The notes beneath the pieces are model-generated. The model was not told the DNA's origin. It ran no database searches and saw only the letters and a list, made by a program, of their open reading frames with translations. A program made the position numbers and the translations under genes. A stretch of DNA of 64,000 nt from Colwellia psychrerythraea. GTDB lineage: Bacteria > Pseudomonadota > Gammaproteobacteria > Enterobacterales > Alteromonadaceae. The stretch lies in assembly GCF_000764185.1 (NCBI RefSeq), contig NZ_JQEC01000004.1:62001-126000 (forward strand). Reading direction: 5' to 3'. Positions 43,608 through 52,331 of this stretch are shown in pieces (position 1 is the first letter of the stretch; each line of letters begins with the position of its first letter).

Positions 43608-45869
43608 CTACATCTGCCAGGCATAACTAAATTTGGTAAATACCGAACGCTTATCTCGGGTAAGTTGCGCCAAGCTATCGTCTTGGTAACCACCATCAGA
43701 ATAACCAAGGAAAAATAATGTTTGCGGGTTTATTTTATAAGAATAAATTAATTGGCTAGAGAAATACCTATCTTGTGCATCAGGAAGGTCTTCAGGGACT
43801 TCCTCAGTATATAAATCTACATCTCGGGCAATACCTGTGTATTGCACCACAAGTTTAAGTTTACTGCGCATATTAAATTGATAACTTAAGCGAACATCAG
43901 ATTGATGAGCAGTAAATAATCGGCCATCATCCACGTCTAAGTGAGAGTAGTTATAGTTAATGCTGGCATTAATATGCTGATTAACATCCCACTCGGTAAA
44001 TGCTTCTAAATAAACAACATCACCTAATTGGGCATTAGCAAAATCAATTTGTTTACCAAACTTGAAAAAGGTTCCAACAATGATATTTGCTATTGGTCTT
44101 ATTTCAACAAAAGTTTTAAATTGAGTTTCGGTAAAGTATTGCTCTTCATACAGCTTTTCACGGTGCACTACACCAAAATTAGTGAAAAATTGTTTTTTTC
44201 CTTGCATGGTGCCATGTACTTCATATTCTTCTTCTAACACTTTACCGTCTTGGTCGTAAGTTTTATCCCAATCACCAAAATAACCCCATTGCGTTAAGGT
44301 GCCGTCACTTTCACCATAGTAAGTCCTGCGACCACCTAGAACAACTCGTTCTATATTACTTCTTGATTGGAAGCCTAAATCCGCACGAAAGTCCTCACCA
44401 ATATTGGTGTATCCGGCTTTTAAATTATAATCCCTGGTATCACGAGAGTAATCGACGCTAAAGGCAGTATCTCTTTGATTTTCACTAACATCGAATTCGT
44501 CCATCACATCAGCAGTATTTTTAGTGTCCGATTGGGCAACTTGATATTGAATACTATCGTTTTGGCTTAGCCAATAGGTGCCATCAAATGATGCTAAGGT
44601 ATTGTGATAATTGTCAGACTGCCTGTGAGTCATTAAAACGCCGACATTATTACGTTCACCAACATCCATTTTATAACGAGCGATTGCTACATTCGACTCT
44701 TCATCAAGGGTAGCAATGTCAGAGCCTTGATTACCAGGCATTAAAAAGGAAGTATTATTATCATTGGCAATCATTAAACCGTAACTATGCTCATTAGTTT
44801 TACCGGTTAGTTTAATGCCACCATCGGGATCGGCAATATTACGAGTATGGACAAAGTTAAAATTCGTGGTATCAAAATATGAGGCGCCATCTAAAAAGAA
44901 AGGTCTTTTTTCTGGGTAAAATAATGAGTAGGTATTGTTAACATCAAGTTGTCCTGCATCGGCTTCAACTTGCGAAAAGTCGGGGTTTAACGTGGCATTT
45001 AACACTATATCTTGAGTTAAACCCCAGCGAACATCTAGACCAGGCTCAACGTCTATATCACCGTTTTGCCATTCTCCCGGTACATCTGGTTTTTCGTCTG
45101 CACGTGACACTGTTAGTGTTGGTGTTAATTGAAAGTTATTACCTGATTTAATCTCCTCAAAACCAATCAGTTGGTGAAACTGACAGAGGTTACATTTTAT
45201 ATCGCGGTCAAAGATATTGGTGGTCATTTGTATCTTGACATCACGAGGGTAATTGCGCCAGCCAGTAATATTCCATACTAATTCTTCATCCGTGTCAGGA
45301 AAGCGCAGTGCACTAAAAGGAATACTCATTTCGACAACATAACCAAAGTCGGTAATTTGTCCGGCACTGTCCCAAATTGCATCCCATGAATCGTCTTCAT
45401 CCCAACCATCGGTATCGTCCATACGAACATCAGCCTGTGCGCCGAGTGGATTGACAAAAAATTCATAACCGCTACGTTCATCGTTAAAAGTATCGACGAT
45501 TATGGCAACATTATCATCAGCCCATAGATCATCTCGATCGCGTAAAGAGGCTCTTATTTTTTCCGGGTTTGGGTCATAGGCAATAAAGGCAACATTGAAT
45601 GAAGTACCATTTTCATAGAAAAATACTTCAGTTTTCACTGGCGAAGGAGTGCCATCACCGGGATTCTTTTCATATTTCAATTCCATTTTTGTCGCCGTTT
45701 TCCATACGGCTTCATCCATGCGACCATCAACTTTAATTACTGCCTTATTATGAGTTAATTCAAAGCGTTCTCTATCGCCTTGCTTGGCAACAAGGCTGAA
45801 GGGCTGTGTTGTGATAACAAAAAATAGTAGGGTATTAGTGAGTTTTTGGCTGTTTTTTATAAAGGACAT
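43608..45869 (-). CDS. CBM9/DUF5916 outer-membrane protein
   Basis: A 753-residue exported protein. A signal peptide (about 1-28) is followed by a family 9 carbohydrate-binding-like domain (KVDGRMDEAVWKTATKM, to SGYEFFVNPLGAQADVRMDDTDGWDEDDSWDAIW and VVEMSIPFSALRFP). Next comes the DUF5916 part with LNPDFSQVEADAGQLDVN and YPEKRPFFLDGASYF, and a C-terminal half of beta strands suggesting a barrel. The last residues (FTKFSYAWQM) fit an outer-membrane barrel end. Function unknown; glycan or peptide handling is possible. Confidence 0.83.
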   Translation of the reverse strand: MSFIKNSQKLTNTLLFFVITTQPFSLVAKQGDRERFELTHNKAVIKVDGRMDEAVWKTATKMELKYEKNPGDGTPSPVKTEVFFYENGTSFNVAFIAYDPNPEKIRASLRDRDDLWADDNVAIIVDTFNDERSGYEFFVNPLGAQADVRMDDTDGWDEDDSWDAIWDSAGQITDFGYVVEMSIPFSALRFPDTDEELVWNITGWRNYPRDVKIQMTTNIFDRDIKCNLCQFHQLIGFEEIKSGNNFQLTPTLTVSRADEKPDVPGEWQNGDIDVEPGLDVRWGLTQDIVLNATLNPDFSQVEADAGQLDVNNTYSLFYPEKRPFFLDGASYFDTTNFNFVHTRNIADPDGGIKLTGKTNEHSYGLMIANDNNTSFLMPGNQGSDIATLDEESNVAIARYKMDVGERNNVGVLMTHRQSDNYHNTLASFDGTYWLSQNDSIQYQVAQSDTKNTADVMDEFDVSENQRDTAFSVDYSRDTRDYNLKAGYTNIGEDFRADLGFQSRSNIERVVLGGRRTYYGESDGTLTQWGYFGDWDKTYDQDGKVLEEEYEVHGTMQGKKQFFTNFGVVHREKLYEEQYFTETQFKTFVEIRPIANIIVGTFFKFGKQIDFANAQLGDVVYLEAFTEWDVNQHINASINYNYSHLDVDDGRLFTAHQSDVRLSYQFNMRSKLKLVVQYTGIARDVDLYTEEVPEDLPDAQDRYFSSQLIYSYKINPQTLFFLGYSDGGYQDDSLAQLTRDKRSVFTKFSYAWQM

Positions 45870-45935
45870 AGAGAATTATTCGGTTTTATTATTTATATTT
45901 ATTAGTATTATTGTCGCTTGAAAGAAAAAAATGGT

Positions 45936-45964
45936 TTGTTACTAGTTGTAACAAAAAGTAACAA
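45936..45964. promoter_or_regulatory. Three-half-site operator upstream of the DUF5916 gene
   Basis: TTGTTAC (45936-45942) and GTAACAA (45948-45954) form an inverted repeat with a 5-base spacer. A third copy, GTAACAA (45958-45964), follows exactly 10 bases after the second. The sites lie 67-95 bases before the DUF5916 start. The cognate protein is unknown. Confidence 0.45.
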
Positions 45965-45999
45965 AAGGCTGTTTCGTTAGTGGGATTGTCCTGTATATA

Positions 46000-46046
46000 C
46001 AATAGGGCTACGACTTGCATCCTAGCCCTATTGTTTTATTTTTTTT
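46000..46046 (+). terminator. Strong plus-strand terminator without an upstream gene
   Basis: CAATAGGGCTA (46000-46010) pairs perfectly with TAGCCCTATTG (46023-46033) and is followed by TTTTATTTTTTTTT on the plus strand. The minus strand lacks a T-run, so it does not fit the flanking minus-strand genes. It could end a small plus-strand RNA from within 45870-46000, where no clear promoter is seen. The rest of this 336-base gap shows no gene. Confidence 0.7.
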
Positions 46047-46205
46047 TCATATTGGTAACTAATCACCTGAAATAATAGTGTTTTTTGATAGGTTTTTATC
46101 TGATTTTTTGGGGATGTTAATAAAGCCAGATGATTTTTTACATATACATATACATTAACAAATGTAACCAGCTCTGTAACAGATGAGTTAGCTTCTGATG
46201 GTTAT

Positions 46206-47387
46206 TTATAATGGTTCGGCAAATAAGTTATTTGCTTGTGACCAAAATTGGCTTGATATTTTATTAATGGCATTGGACTCGGCGTTAATTACCATGGCAA
46301 AGCCAATATTTAAATCGGGAGAGTAACCTATATCGGCGCGAAATCCGGCAACCCAGCCTGAGTGGTAGATAATTGGCTTACCTTTAAATTGGTAAATTCG
46401 CCAGCCGTAACCATAGTGAGCATCGGTTAAGTAGTCACGCCAAAACCGTCGCCGTAAATCTTTTTTAGTTCTAATTCTAGGTGTGGTGAGCTCTGTCAGT
46501 AGAGTGGGGGTTAATACTTCTGGATTGTGACCTAAATTGGCAATTAACCATTTAGCTAAATCGGTAATACTGGCGTTAACACCAGCAGCAGGTGCGACTT
46601 TATAATAATCTTGGGTTACTTTGACTGTCCGCCAAACATATTTTTTAATCTCCTGACCTTGCTGATCTTTTTTACCTGTGTTGATGCGTTTTCTTAGTAT
46701 ATGCGGCTTAGCTGTATTTTCTTGCTCTTTATAAACATTAATGCCCACGGAAGCATGTGTCATTTTAAGTGGGTTAAAAACTCGCTCTTGTAATATAGCG
46801 GCATAACTCTTGTTTTGGCTAGCCTCAATTGCAGGCTGTAACATGCCATAGGCTATGTTTTGGTAGCCATAACATTTCTGTGGTTGGCAAATAGGGGCAA
46901 TACGATTAAATCTGCCGATAATTTTTTCCATGTCCCAGTTTTCATGAAGAAGATTATCAAAAGCATTAGGCATTAACCCCGTTGAATGACTTAACAGGTG
47001 TTTGAGTTGTATTTTTTGTGCTGCGCCATCTGTGGCTAGAACAAAATTAGGTACATATTTGGTAATAGGGTCTGATAGTTTTAATTTCTGCTCTTGTGCA
47101 AGCATAGTGGTGATTGTTGCGGCAAAAGTTTTAGATACAGAGGCTAAGCGAAACACTGTATTGTTATCGACATGGTGAGATTTTTTCTTATCCGTATGGC
47201 CAAAGTTTTCTAAAGCAATTATATTGTTGTTTTGTACAATGGCATAGGCGGCACCAGGGATATTATAGTGCTTTAGTTGTTCTTTTACTTGCGCAGAAAA
47301 CTCTTGGTTGAACTGACTAAGAGTACTAGCCGACGAAAGAGATGCGAAACAAAAGGCTAATAAAATGCTGTTCACTCGAGAAAACAT
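46206..47387 (-). CDS. Beta-lactamase-family serine hydrolase, exported
   Basis: About 393 residues from the chosen start. A signal peptide (MFSRVNSILLAFCFASLSSAS) precedes a class C beta-lactamase/esterase-type domain: the nucleophile SVSK (S-x-x-K), a GYQN sequence at the YxN position, and HSGWVAGF in the KTG position. HLLSHSTGLMP is also typical. Relatives include D-aminopeptidases, esterases and penicillin-binding-like enzymes. A longer frame reaches an ATG at 47528, but it places the signal peptide internally. No good ribosome site settles the choice. Confidence 0.82.
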   Translation of the reverse strand: MFSRVNSILLAFCFASLSSASTLSQFNQEFSAQVKEQLKHYNIPGAAYAIVQNNNIIALENFGHTDKKKSHHVDNNTVFRLASVSKTFAATITTMLAQEQKLKLSDPITKYVPNFVLATDGAAQKIQLKHLLSHSTGLMPNAFDNLLHENWDMEKIIGRFNRIAPICQPQKCYGYQNIAYGMLQPAIEASQNKSYAAILQERVFNPLKMTHASVGINVYKEQENTAKPHILRKRINTGKKDQQGQEIKKYVWRTVKVTQDYYKVAPAAGVNASITDLAKWLIANLGHNPEVLTPTLLTELTTPRIRTKKDLRRRFWRDYLTDAHYGYGWRIYQFKGKPIIYHSGWVAGFRADIGYSPDLNIGFAMVINAESNAINKISSQFWSQANNLFAEPL

Positions 47388-47549
47388 AGTAGGACTCAGT
47401 ATGGGAAAGGCGACAATTCTATAGATTAACGGCGAAAATAAAAAGTCTTTAATGTCATCAATAAGTCTGAGTAAGTCAGACAATAACATGAATGTTGCTG
47501 GCAATTTCGCTATAATCGGCGCATTCAATTAATGAGAAGTAATTATTTT

Positions 47550-47912
47550 ATGAGCGATAGCAAAAGTATTCTAACCGCCTTTTTGGCTGAAACTAAACCT
47601 ACACAAGTTATGTGGGCGCTACAAGATAAAGCGAGTGAAGATTGGGTAGTACTCGACTCGCCTAGCTTTGAAAACACCGATGTGATGCCACTTTGGTCAA
47701 GCGCTGAGTTAGCTCAGCAACACTGTATAGACGAGTGGAAAGACTATGTACCTTGTGAAATCACCCTAGCAGATTGGTTTGAATTTTGGCTAGAAGACTT
47801 AAATGAAGATGGTGTTATTGTAGGTATTAACTGGCAAGGTGATGATGAGTGTATTGAAGTAGAGTTAAGTGACTTTACCCAGGCACTTGCTGAAATTGAG
47901 TCATTAAAATAA
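47550..47912 (+). CDS. DUF2750 protein
   Basis: A 120-residue acidic cytosolic protein. KPTQVMWALQDKASEDWVVLDSPSFENTDVMPLWSSAELAQQHCIDEWKDYVP, followed by ITLADWFEFWLEDLNEDGVIVGINW, matches DUF2750. Function unknown. GAGAAG lies ten bases before the chosen ATG; an in-frame ATG at 47532 has no such site. Confidence 0.8.
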   Translation: MSDSKSILTAFLAETKPTQVMWALQDKASEDWVVLDSPSFENTDVMPLWSSAELAQQHCIDEWKDYVPCEITLADWFEFWLEDLNEDGVIVGINWQGDDECIEVELSDFTQALAEIESLK

Positions 47913-47963
47913 GATATTATATCAAGCTAAACTGACTACTCTCGTGGTTAGTTTAGAATAGTA

Positions 47964-48305
47964 TTATAAGGCCGTTAAACTCGGTATCTTCAAGGTTTCT
48001 CTTCTAAGTAACTTTGCCGCAACCTCTGCAGGGACTTGGTAAAACTCTTTAGTATATTCCTGAGCCTTCAAATAGGCTTTTATTTGCTTTTTTACTTTGC
48101 ACGGATTGCTACATTGTAATGAAAAAGCAACGCTATATTCGCCAATAGTTTTTACCGACAATGATTTAGCGTAATTAATTGGATCTTCAGGAGTACAACC
48201 AATTCTGACAACATCAGAGAAAAATGAATGGGTCATCACATAAACATTGCCTAAGGGGACATTGTCTGTGTTTGTTGATGATTTGGTGACTTCATTGTTG
48301 TTCAT
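47964..48305 (-). CDS. Small GIY-YIG/Mug113-type nuclease-like protein
   Basis: A 113-residue protein with GNVYVMTHSFFSDVVRIGCTPEDPINYAKSLS (about 18-49), the T5orf172/Mug113 variant of the GIY-YIG fold. VYVM replaces GIY, and the VRIGCT strand follows. The second half (VAFSLQCSNPCKVKKQIKAYLKAQ, EFYQVPAEVAAKLL) gives the remaining helices and the Glu of the family. The product may be a stand-alone nuclease, but activity is unproven. Confidence 0.72.
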   Translation of the reverse strand: MNNNEVTKSSTNTDNVPLGNVYVMTHSFFSDVVRIGCTPEDPINYAKSLSVKTIGEYSVAFSLQCSNPCKVKKQIKAYLKAQEYTKEFYQVPAEVAAKLLRRETLKIPSLTAL

Positions 48306-48612
48306 CGGTCGATAATTCCAGTTATCTTGAGCATTACTCGTTGTTTACTTTCATTAGTATACCGCAATTTATTCGATAAAGTCATATGCCGCTATGGTTA
48401 CTTGCCTATTAAGACCTAAAAGGGTTAGTGGTTTAATTAGCTTCTAAAAAAGTATCTAAACTTTTATTAGAGCACTTTTAACTCCGGCCTCCATCATTAA
48501 AATACTGTTAAGTTACCTAAGTAGCTACAGTTTACGATAAACATTGCTTCAACTATTAATTTTGGGGTATATCGTATACAATATTTGCGTTGTAATTTTG
48601 AGGTATACAAGC
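48306..48612. other. Divergent promoter region
   Basis: A gap of 307 bases between the nuclease-like gene and the pilin-like gene. TATACAAT at 48575-48582 is a plausible -10 element for the pilin gene, 30 bases before its start. No clear -35 partner, repeat or RNA gene is seen. Confidence 0.3.
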
Positions 48613-49179
48613 ATGAAAGCCAAAGGTTTCACTTTAATTGAATTAATCACTGTCATTGTTATTCTTGGCATTTTATCTGTTACCGCTTTGCCGCGCTTTA
48701 TGAACTTAACTCAAGACGCTCATGATAGTGTCGCCCATGCCACATTTTCTTCCTTTGAAAGTGCAGTGAACTTGTATCATAGCTGCTGGATCGCTAGTTC
48801 AGCACCAGGTCATGTAAAAGATCTAACTTGTTTTGGTAGCGGGGAAATGGATTCAACTATTACCGGCTATCCGTTGGGGCAGGATACTGCAACTTCAGGT
48901 AGTGATATTGATGGTGAGGTATTAAAGGGCTCTAACTGTGAAGAGCTTTGGCATGGTTTACTTGATGACAAATTTCAACTCGCTATTCATAGTGATGCTG
49001 CTTTTACGGCTGAAAACGATATTATCTATTGGTATAGTGCTAAAGATGTAACGTCGCCAGATACACATTGCTATTATAATTATATATCGGATAACCCTGC
49101 AAAAGGCCAAGAAAACTGGCAAATGCGTTACTACCCAGGTACGGGCGAAGTTACTGTAGGTAAGGCTACTTTAGGGTAA
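48613..49179 (+). CDS. Type IV pilin-like/pseudopilin protein
   Basis: A 188-residue prepilin with the canonical leader and helix MKAKG-FTLIELITVIVILGILSVTALPRF. Cleavage is expected after Gly5, and Glu of the helix is present. The globular part has four or more Cys residues (SCWIASS, LTCFGSG, NCEELW, HCYYNY) and resembles MSHA-type minor pilins. The frame extends upstream to 48544, but the prepilin leader fixes the start. No other pilus gene is nearby. Confidence 0.85.
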   Translation: MKAKGFTLIELITVIVILGILSVTALPRFMNLTQDAHDSVAHATFSSFESAVNLYHSCWIASSAPGHVKDLTCFGSGEMDSTITGYPLGQDTATSGSDIDGEVLKGSNCEELWHGLLDDKFQLAIHSDAAFTAENDIIYWYSAKDVTSPDTHCYYNYISDNPAKGQENWQMRYYPGTGEVTVGKATLG

Positions 49180-49255
49180 GTTTTTACTTCATTTTACTAA
49201 GAATATTTAACTCCATTTTTGGCTCATAATTATTTTTTAGCATAATTCTATTTCT

Positions 49256-49277
49256 GGGGGGAATTCATCCCCCTTAT
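49256..49277 (+). terminator. Terminator after the pilin-like gene
   Basis: A G-run (49256-49261) and CCCCC (49269-49273) form a 5-bp stem around AATTCAT, followed by TTATTTA. It is short but GC-only. Confidence 0.55.
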
Positions 49278-49330
49278 TTAACCTCAGCGCTATACTTATA
49301 AAACTGTATTGCTTTTTAAGGCCGCTAGAA

Positions 49331-50266
49331 GTGCGTGTTTCGCTATTAATTATACTCATACTTACCTCTACTAAATTATATTCTTCAGCGGATGAGTCGA
49401 TAGTTTTGCCGGTAAATCACTGGGCTAGTCAGAGATTGTTGATCAAGATTGTCGGTAATAAAATTGAGCAGTTAGGCTACACCGTTGATTATTTACCAAT
49501 GAATTCCTCGCTTGAGCTTGCAGCTTTAAGAAAAGGAGTAATTCATTTTCAAATAGAGCTTTGGCAAAGCCATGATGATGGTCCTTTTATGAGGGCTGTA
49601 GCTAAAGGACATGTTGAAGATATGGGTCTACACAGTGCTATTGGGCGAGAAGATTGGTGGTATCCAGCTTATGTGAAAGAATTATGTTCTGGTTTGCCTA
49701 AATGGCAAGCATTAAAGAATTGTTCAGCGATTTTTAGCCGACAGGGCAGTGGTTCAAAAGGAGTCTATTTTACCGGACCGTGGAATTATCGAGATGCGGA
49801 ACTTATCAGGGCACTAGAGTTAAACTTTACCATTGAGCGTTTAGACAATGCGCAACAACTTTGGGACGAATTGCGCGCAGCTGAGCAAAATTTACAACCA
49901 ATAATCTTGCTTAATTGGCGGCCAAATTGGATTGATGTTCGCATCGCAGGAGACTTTATTGAGTTTCCTGCATTTGAAAAAGCTTGTGAGCAAGACCCTT
50001 CATGGGGAGTCAACAAAGAGATGACTTTCGATTGTGGTAATCCCAAGGTAACTCTTATCAAAAAAGCAGCTTGGCCAGGGCTTAAAAAGCGGTGGCCTTG
50101 TGTTTATCAATTGCTAAAAAAAGTTAATTTAACCACTGAAATGATAGCAGAAGCTTCGGCGGTTAATAGCGTAGATAAAAATACTGAGCAGCAAGCTATA
50201 AAAGCATGGCTGGCTAGGTTTAGCGACAAAAGCCAAGACTGGTTAAGCTTTACTTGTCCTAAATAA
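49331..50266 (+). CDS. OpuAC-type substrate-binding protein (glycine betaine-like)
   Basis: A 311-residue exported protein starting at GTG. The signal peptide is MRVSLLIILILTSTKLYSSA. The mature part begins ESIVLPVNHWASQRLLIKIVGNKIEQLGYTVDYLPM, has IHFQIELWQSHDD, and Trp-rich ligand regions (GREDWWYPAYV, LLNWRPNWID) typical of OpuAC/ProX proteins that bind betaine-like compounds through aromatic boxes. No ABC permease or ATPase is adjacent, so it is an orphan or sensory binding protein. Confidence 0.8.
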   Translation: MRVSLLIILILTSTKLYSSADESIVLPVNHWASQRLLIKIVGNKIEQLGYTVDYLPMNSSLELAALRKGVIHFQIELWQSHDDGPFMRAVAKGHVEDMGLHSAIGREDWWYPAYVKELCSGLPKWQALKNCSAIFSRQGSGSKGVYFTGPWNYRDAELIRALELNFTIERLDNAQQLWDELRAAEQNLQPIILLNWRPNWIDVRIAGDFIEFPAFEKACEQDPSWGVNKEMTFDCGNPKVTLIKKAAWPGLKKRWPCVYQLLKKVNLTTEMIAEASAVNSVDKNTEQQAIKAWLARFSDKSQDWLSFTCPK

Positions 50267-50423
50267 GTGCTCGGTAGTTACCGTTTATCTTAGCTCTATT
50301 TACACACCAGCCTGTGCTTGAAGCTATTTTTGTCTATATTTACCTATATGTTTATTTGATTCTTCAAACTAAGATTTTGATATTCTCTTAGTTTATTTAT
50401 ATCGGCTAACCATTTTTAACGAG

Positions 50424-50586
50424 TAATGCCAATATCATTAAGTTTGTGATCTTGTTGTGCTTAGAAAAAACAAATCAAAGCAAGATGATCGATTGACTAA
50501 TTAGCTGGCTAATGGGATTGAGATAACGTCGCTCTGAGGTATTTTAATTAGCACAAATAGGCAATAATTTAATGGAATTGGTATAA
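50424..50586. repeat. Candidate MITE-like element with imperfect terminal inverted repeats
   Basis: TAATGCCAATATCATTAA (50424-50441) and TTAATGGAATTGGTATAA (50569-50586) are inverted copies matching at 14 of 18 positions. They bound 163 bases of non-coding DNA. The right end abuts the ribosome binding site of the next gene. No target duplication was identified. The rest of the 333-base gap shows nothing else. Confidence 0.4.
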
Positions 50587-50599
50587 ATAAGGGCATCCC

Positions 50600-52153
50600 A
50601 TGGCAAAAGTAATTATTGCTGATATTAAACCGATTAAAGTGAATTTAGATAAAGGGCAGGAATATTATTTTTGTGCTTGTGGGCGATCACAGAGCCAGCC
50701 CTTTTGTGATGGCTCTCATAAAGGCAGTGGCCTTAAATCACAACGCTTTATTGCACAACAAGGCGGCGATGCTTATTTATGTCAGTGTAAACAAACCAGT
50801 AATGCACCTTATTGTGATGGCAGCCATAAAAAATTAACAGCTGATAAAATAGGCAGTAAAAAAGAATCGACACTAATTCCCATCACAAATATGCCGATAG
50901 CGAGTGAAACGAAAGAAGAGCCAACGGTTGAATTTATTCATCAACTTGCTAAAGAAGGCTTAGCCGGTTTTAGCCAGCATGGTCCAATGACTTCAATGGG
51001 CGTGCCCAGGTATCAATTACCGCACTGGGATGATTTGCAAATAATGGTGGCGCAGATGGCGACAAAGCCATTAATGGAGAATATTTCTGTGACCACCGAG
51101 CTAGTTATAGGTCCACAAACGAAAAAGCCATTAAAATTAAAAATCCCCTTATTTGTTTCTGATATGAGTTTTGGCGCATTATCCGAAGAAGCGAAAGTTT
51201 CTCTAGCATTAGGCGCACAGCTTTCAGGTACCGGAATTTGTTCAGGGGAAGGAGGTATGCTGCCTGAAGAGCAGGCAGCTAACTCTCGTTATTTTTATGA
51301 ACTCGCCAGTGCAAAATTTGGTTTTGATGAACAGCAGTTGAAAAAAATTCAGGCATTTCATTTTAAAGGTGGTCAAGCCGCAAAAACTGGTACTGGTGGT
51401 CATCTACCCGCTAGTAAAAATGTTGGTAAAATTTCACAAGTTAGAGGGCTCACCCCTGGTAAAGCAGCGGTATCACCACCAACCTTTAAAGACTTGGTTA
51501 GTGTCAGCGATTTTAAAGACTTTGCCGATCATGTTAGACATATAACTGGCGGAATTCCCATTGGTTTTAAATTAAGTGCTAACCATATCGAGCAAGATAT
51601 TCAATTTGCCTTAGATGCCAGTGCTGATTACATTATTTTAGATGGTCGCGGTGGTGGCACAGGCTCAGCACCAGAGATGTTTCGAGACCATATCAGTGTG
51701 CCAACTATTCCAGCGCTTGCTAGAGCGAGACGCTACCTTGATAAAGTTGGGGCTAGTGGCCGAGTTACACTCATTATAACCGGTGGTCTTCGTGTACCAA
51801 TGGACTTTGTTAAAGCGCTTGCACTGGGAGCCGATGGTATAGCAATAGCCAATAGCGCTATGCAATCAATAGGTTGTGTTGCGGCACGAATGTGCCATAC
51901 CAATAATTGTCCTGCGGGTATTGCCACACAAAAGGCCGATTTACGCCAACGTTTAAATATTAAAAAATCATCGCAACAATTAAGTAATTTCTTTGATGCC
52001 TCAACACAGCTGATGCAAGTAATGGCACGTGCCTGTGGTCATCATGACTTAAACCAATTTAATCTAAATGATTTATCGACTTGGCATCGTGAAATGGCGT
52101 TACTTAGTGGCGTACATTATTCAGGAGTGCTTGCTCCAAGGGATTTATCCTGA
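50600..52153 (+). CDS. CDGSH-CDGSH-glutamate synthase (FMN) fusion protein
   Basis: A 517-residue protein. Two CDGSH iron-sulfur motifs form the N-terminus: FCACGRSQSQPFCDGSHKG (about 24-42) and LCQCKQTSNAPYCDGSHKK (about 59-77). The remainder is an FMN-dependent glutamate synthase-like TIM barrel: MSFGALSEEAKVSLALGA, GICSGEGGMLPEE, GGQAAKTGTGGHLP, DGRGGGTGSAPEMF, NNCPAGIATQ with the cysteine of the [3Fe-4S] loop. The amidotransferase domain is missing, so it may use ammonia or act as an electron-transfer oxidoreductase. AAGGG lies six bases before the ATG. Confidence 0.87.
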   Translation: MAKVIIADIKPIKVNLDKGQEYYFCACGRSQSQPFCDGSHKGSGLKSQRFIAQQGGDAYLCQCKQTSNAPYCDGSHKKLTADKIGSKKESTLIPITNMPIASETKEEPTVEFIHQLAKEGLAGFSQHGPMTSMGVPRYQLPHWDDLQIMVAQMATKPLMENISVTTELVIGPQTKKPLKLKIPLFVSDMSFGALSEEAKVSLALGAQLSGTGICSGEGGMLPEEQAANSRYFYELASAKFGFDEQQLKKIQAFHFKGGQAAKTGTGGHLPASKNVGKISQVRGLTPGKAAVSPPTFKDLVSVSDFKDFADHVRHITGGIPIGFKLSANHIEQDIQFALDASADYIILDGRGGGTGSAPEMFRDHISVPTIPALARARRYLDKVGASGRVTLIITGGLRVPMDFVKALALGADGIAIANSAMQSIGCVAARMCHTNNCPAGIATQKADLRQRLNIKKSSQQLSNFFDASTQLMQVMARACGHHDLNQFNLNDLSTWHREMALLSGVHYSGVLAPRDLS

Positions 52154-52331
52154 AATAAATTCAAAAAGTGAAGGTTAAAATTAATACACTTTTTATAACC
52201 ATGAGCTTTGCTTCTAGGCTTTGTTGATTGCTGCTATAATGCAGAAATTATTATGCTGTCAGCCGATAACCTATCAGTTAGTTCATTAAATATACTGAAC
52301 CAGACAGTTTCTTTTGCTCTCGAGACACCTT

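Noticed and set aside
47926..47956. An inverted repeat (CTAAACTGA with TTAGTTTAG) between the DUF2750 and nuclease-like genes.
   Set aside because: It has one mismatch, a long loop and no T-run, so it is too weak to call a terminator.
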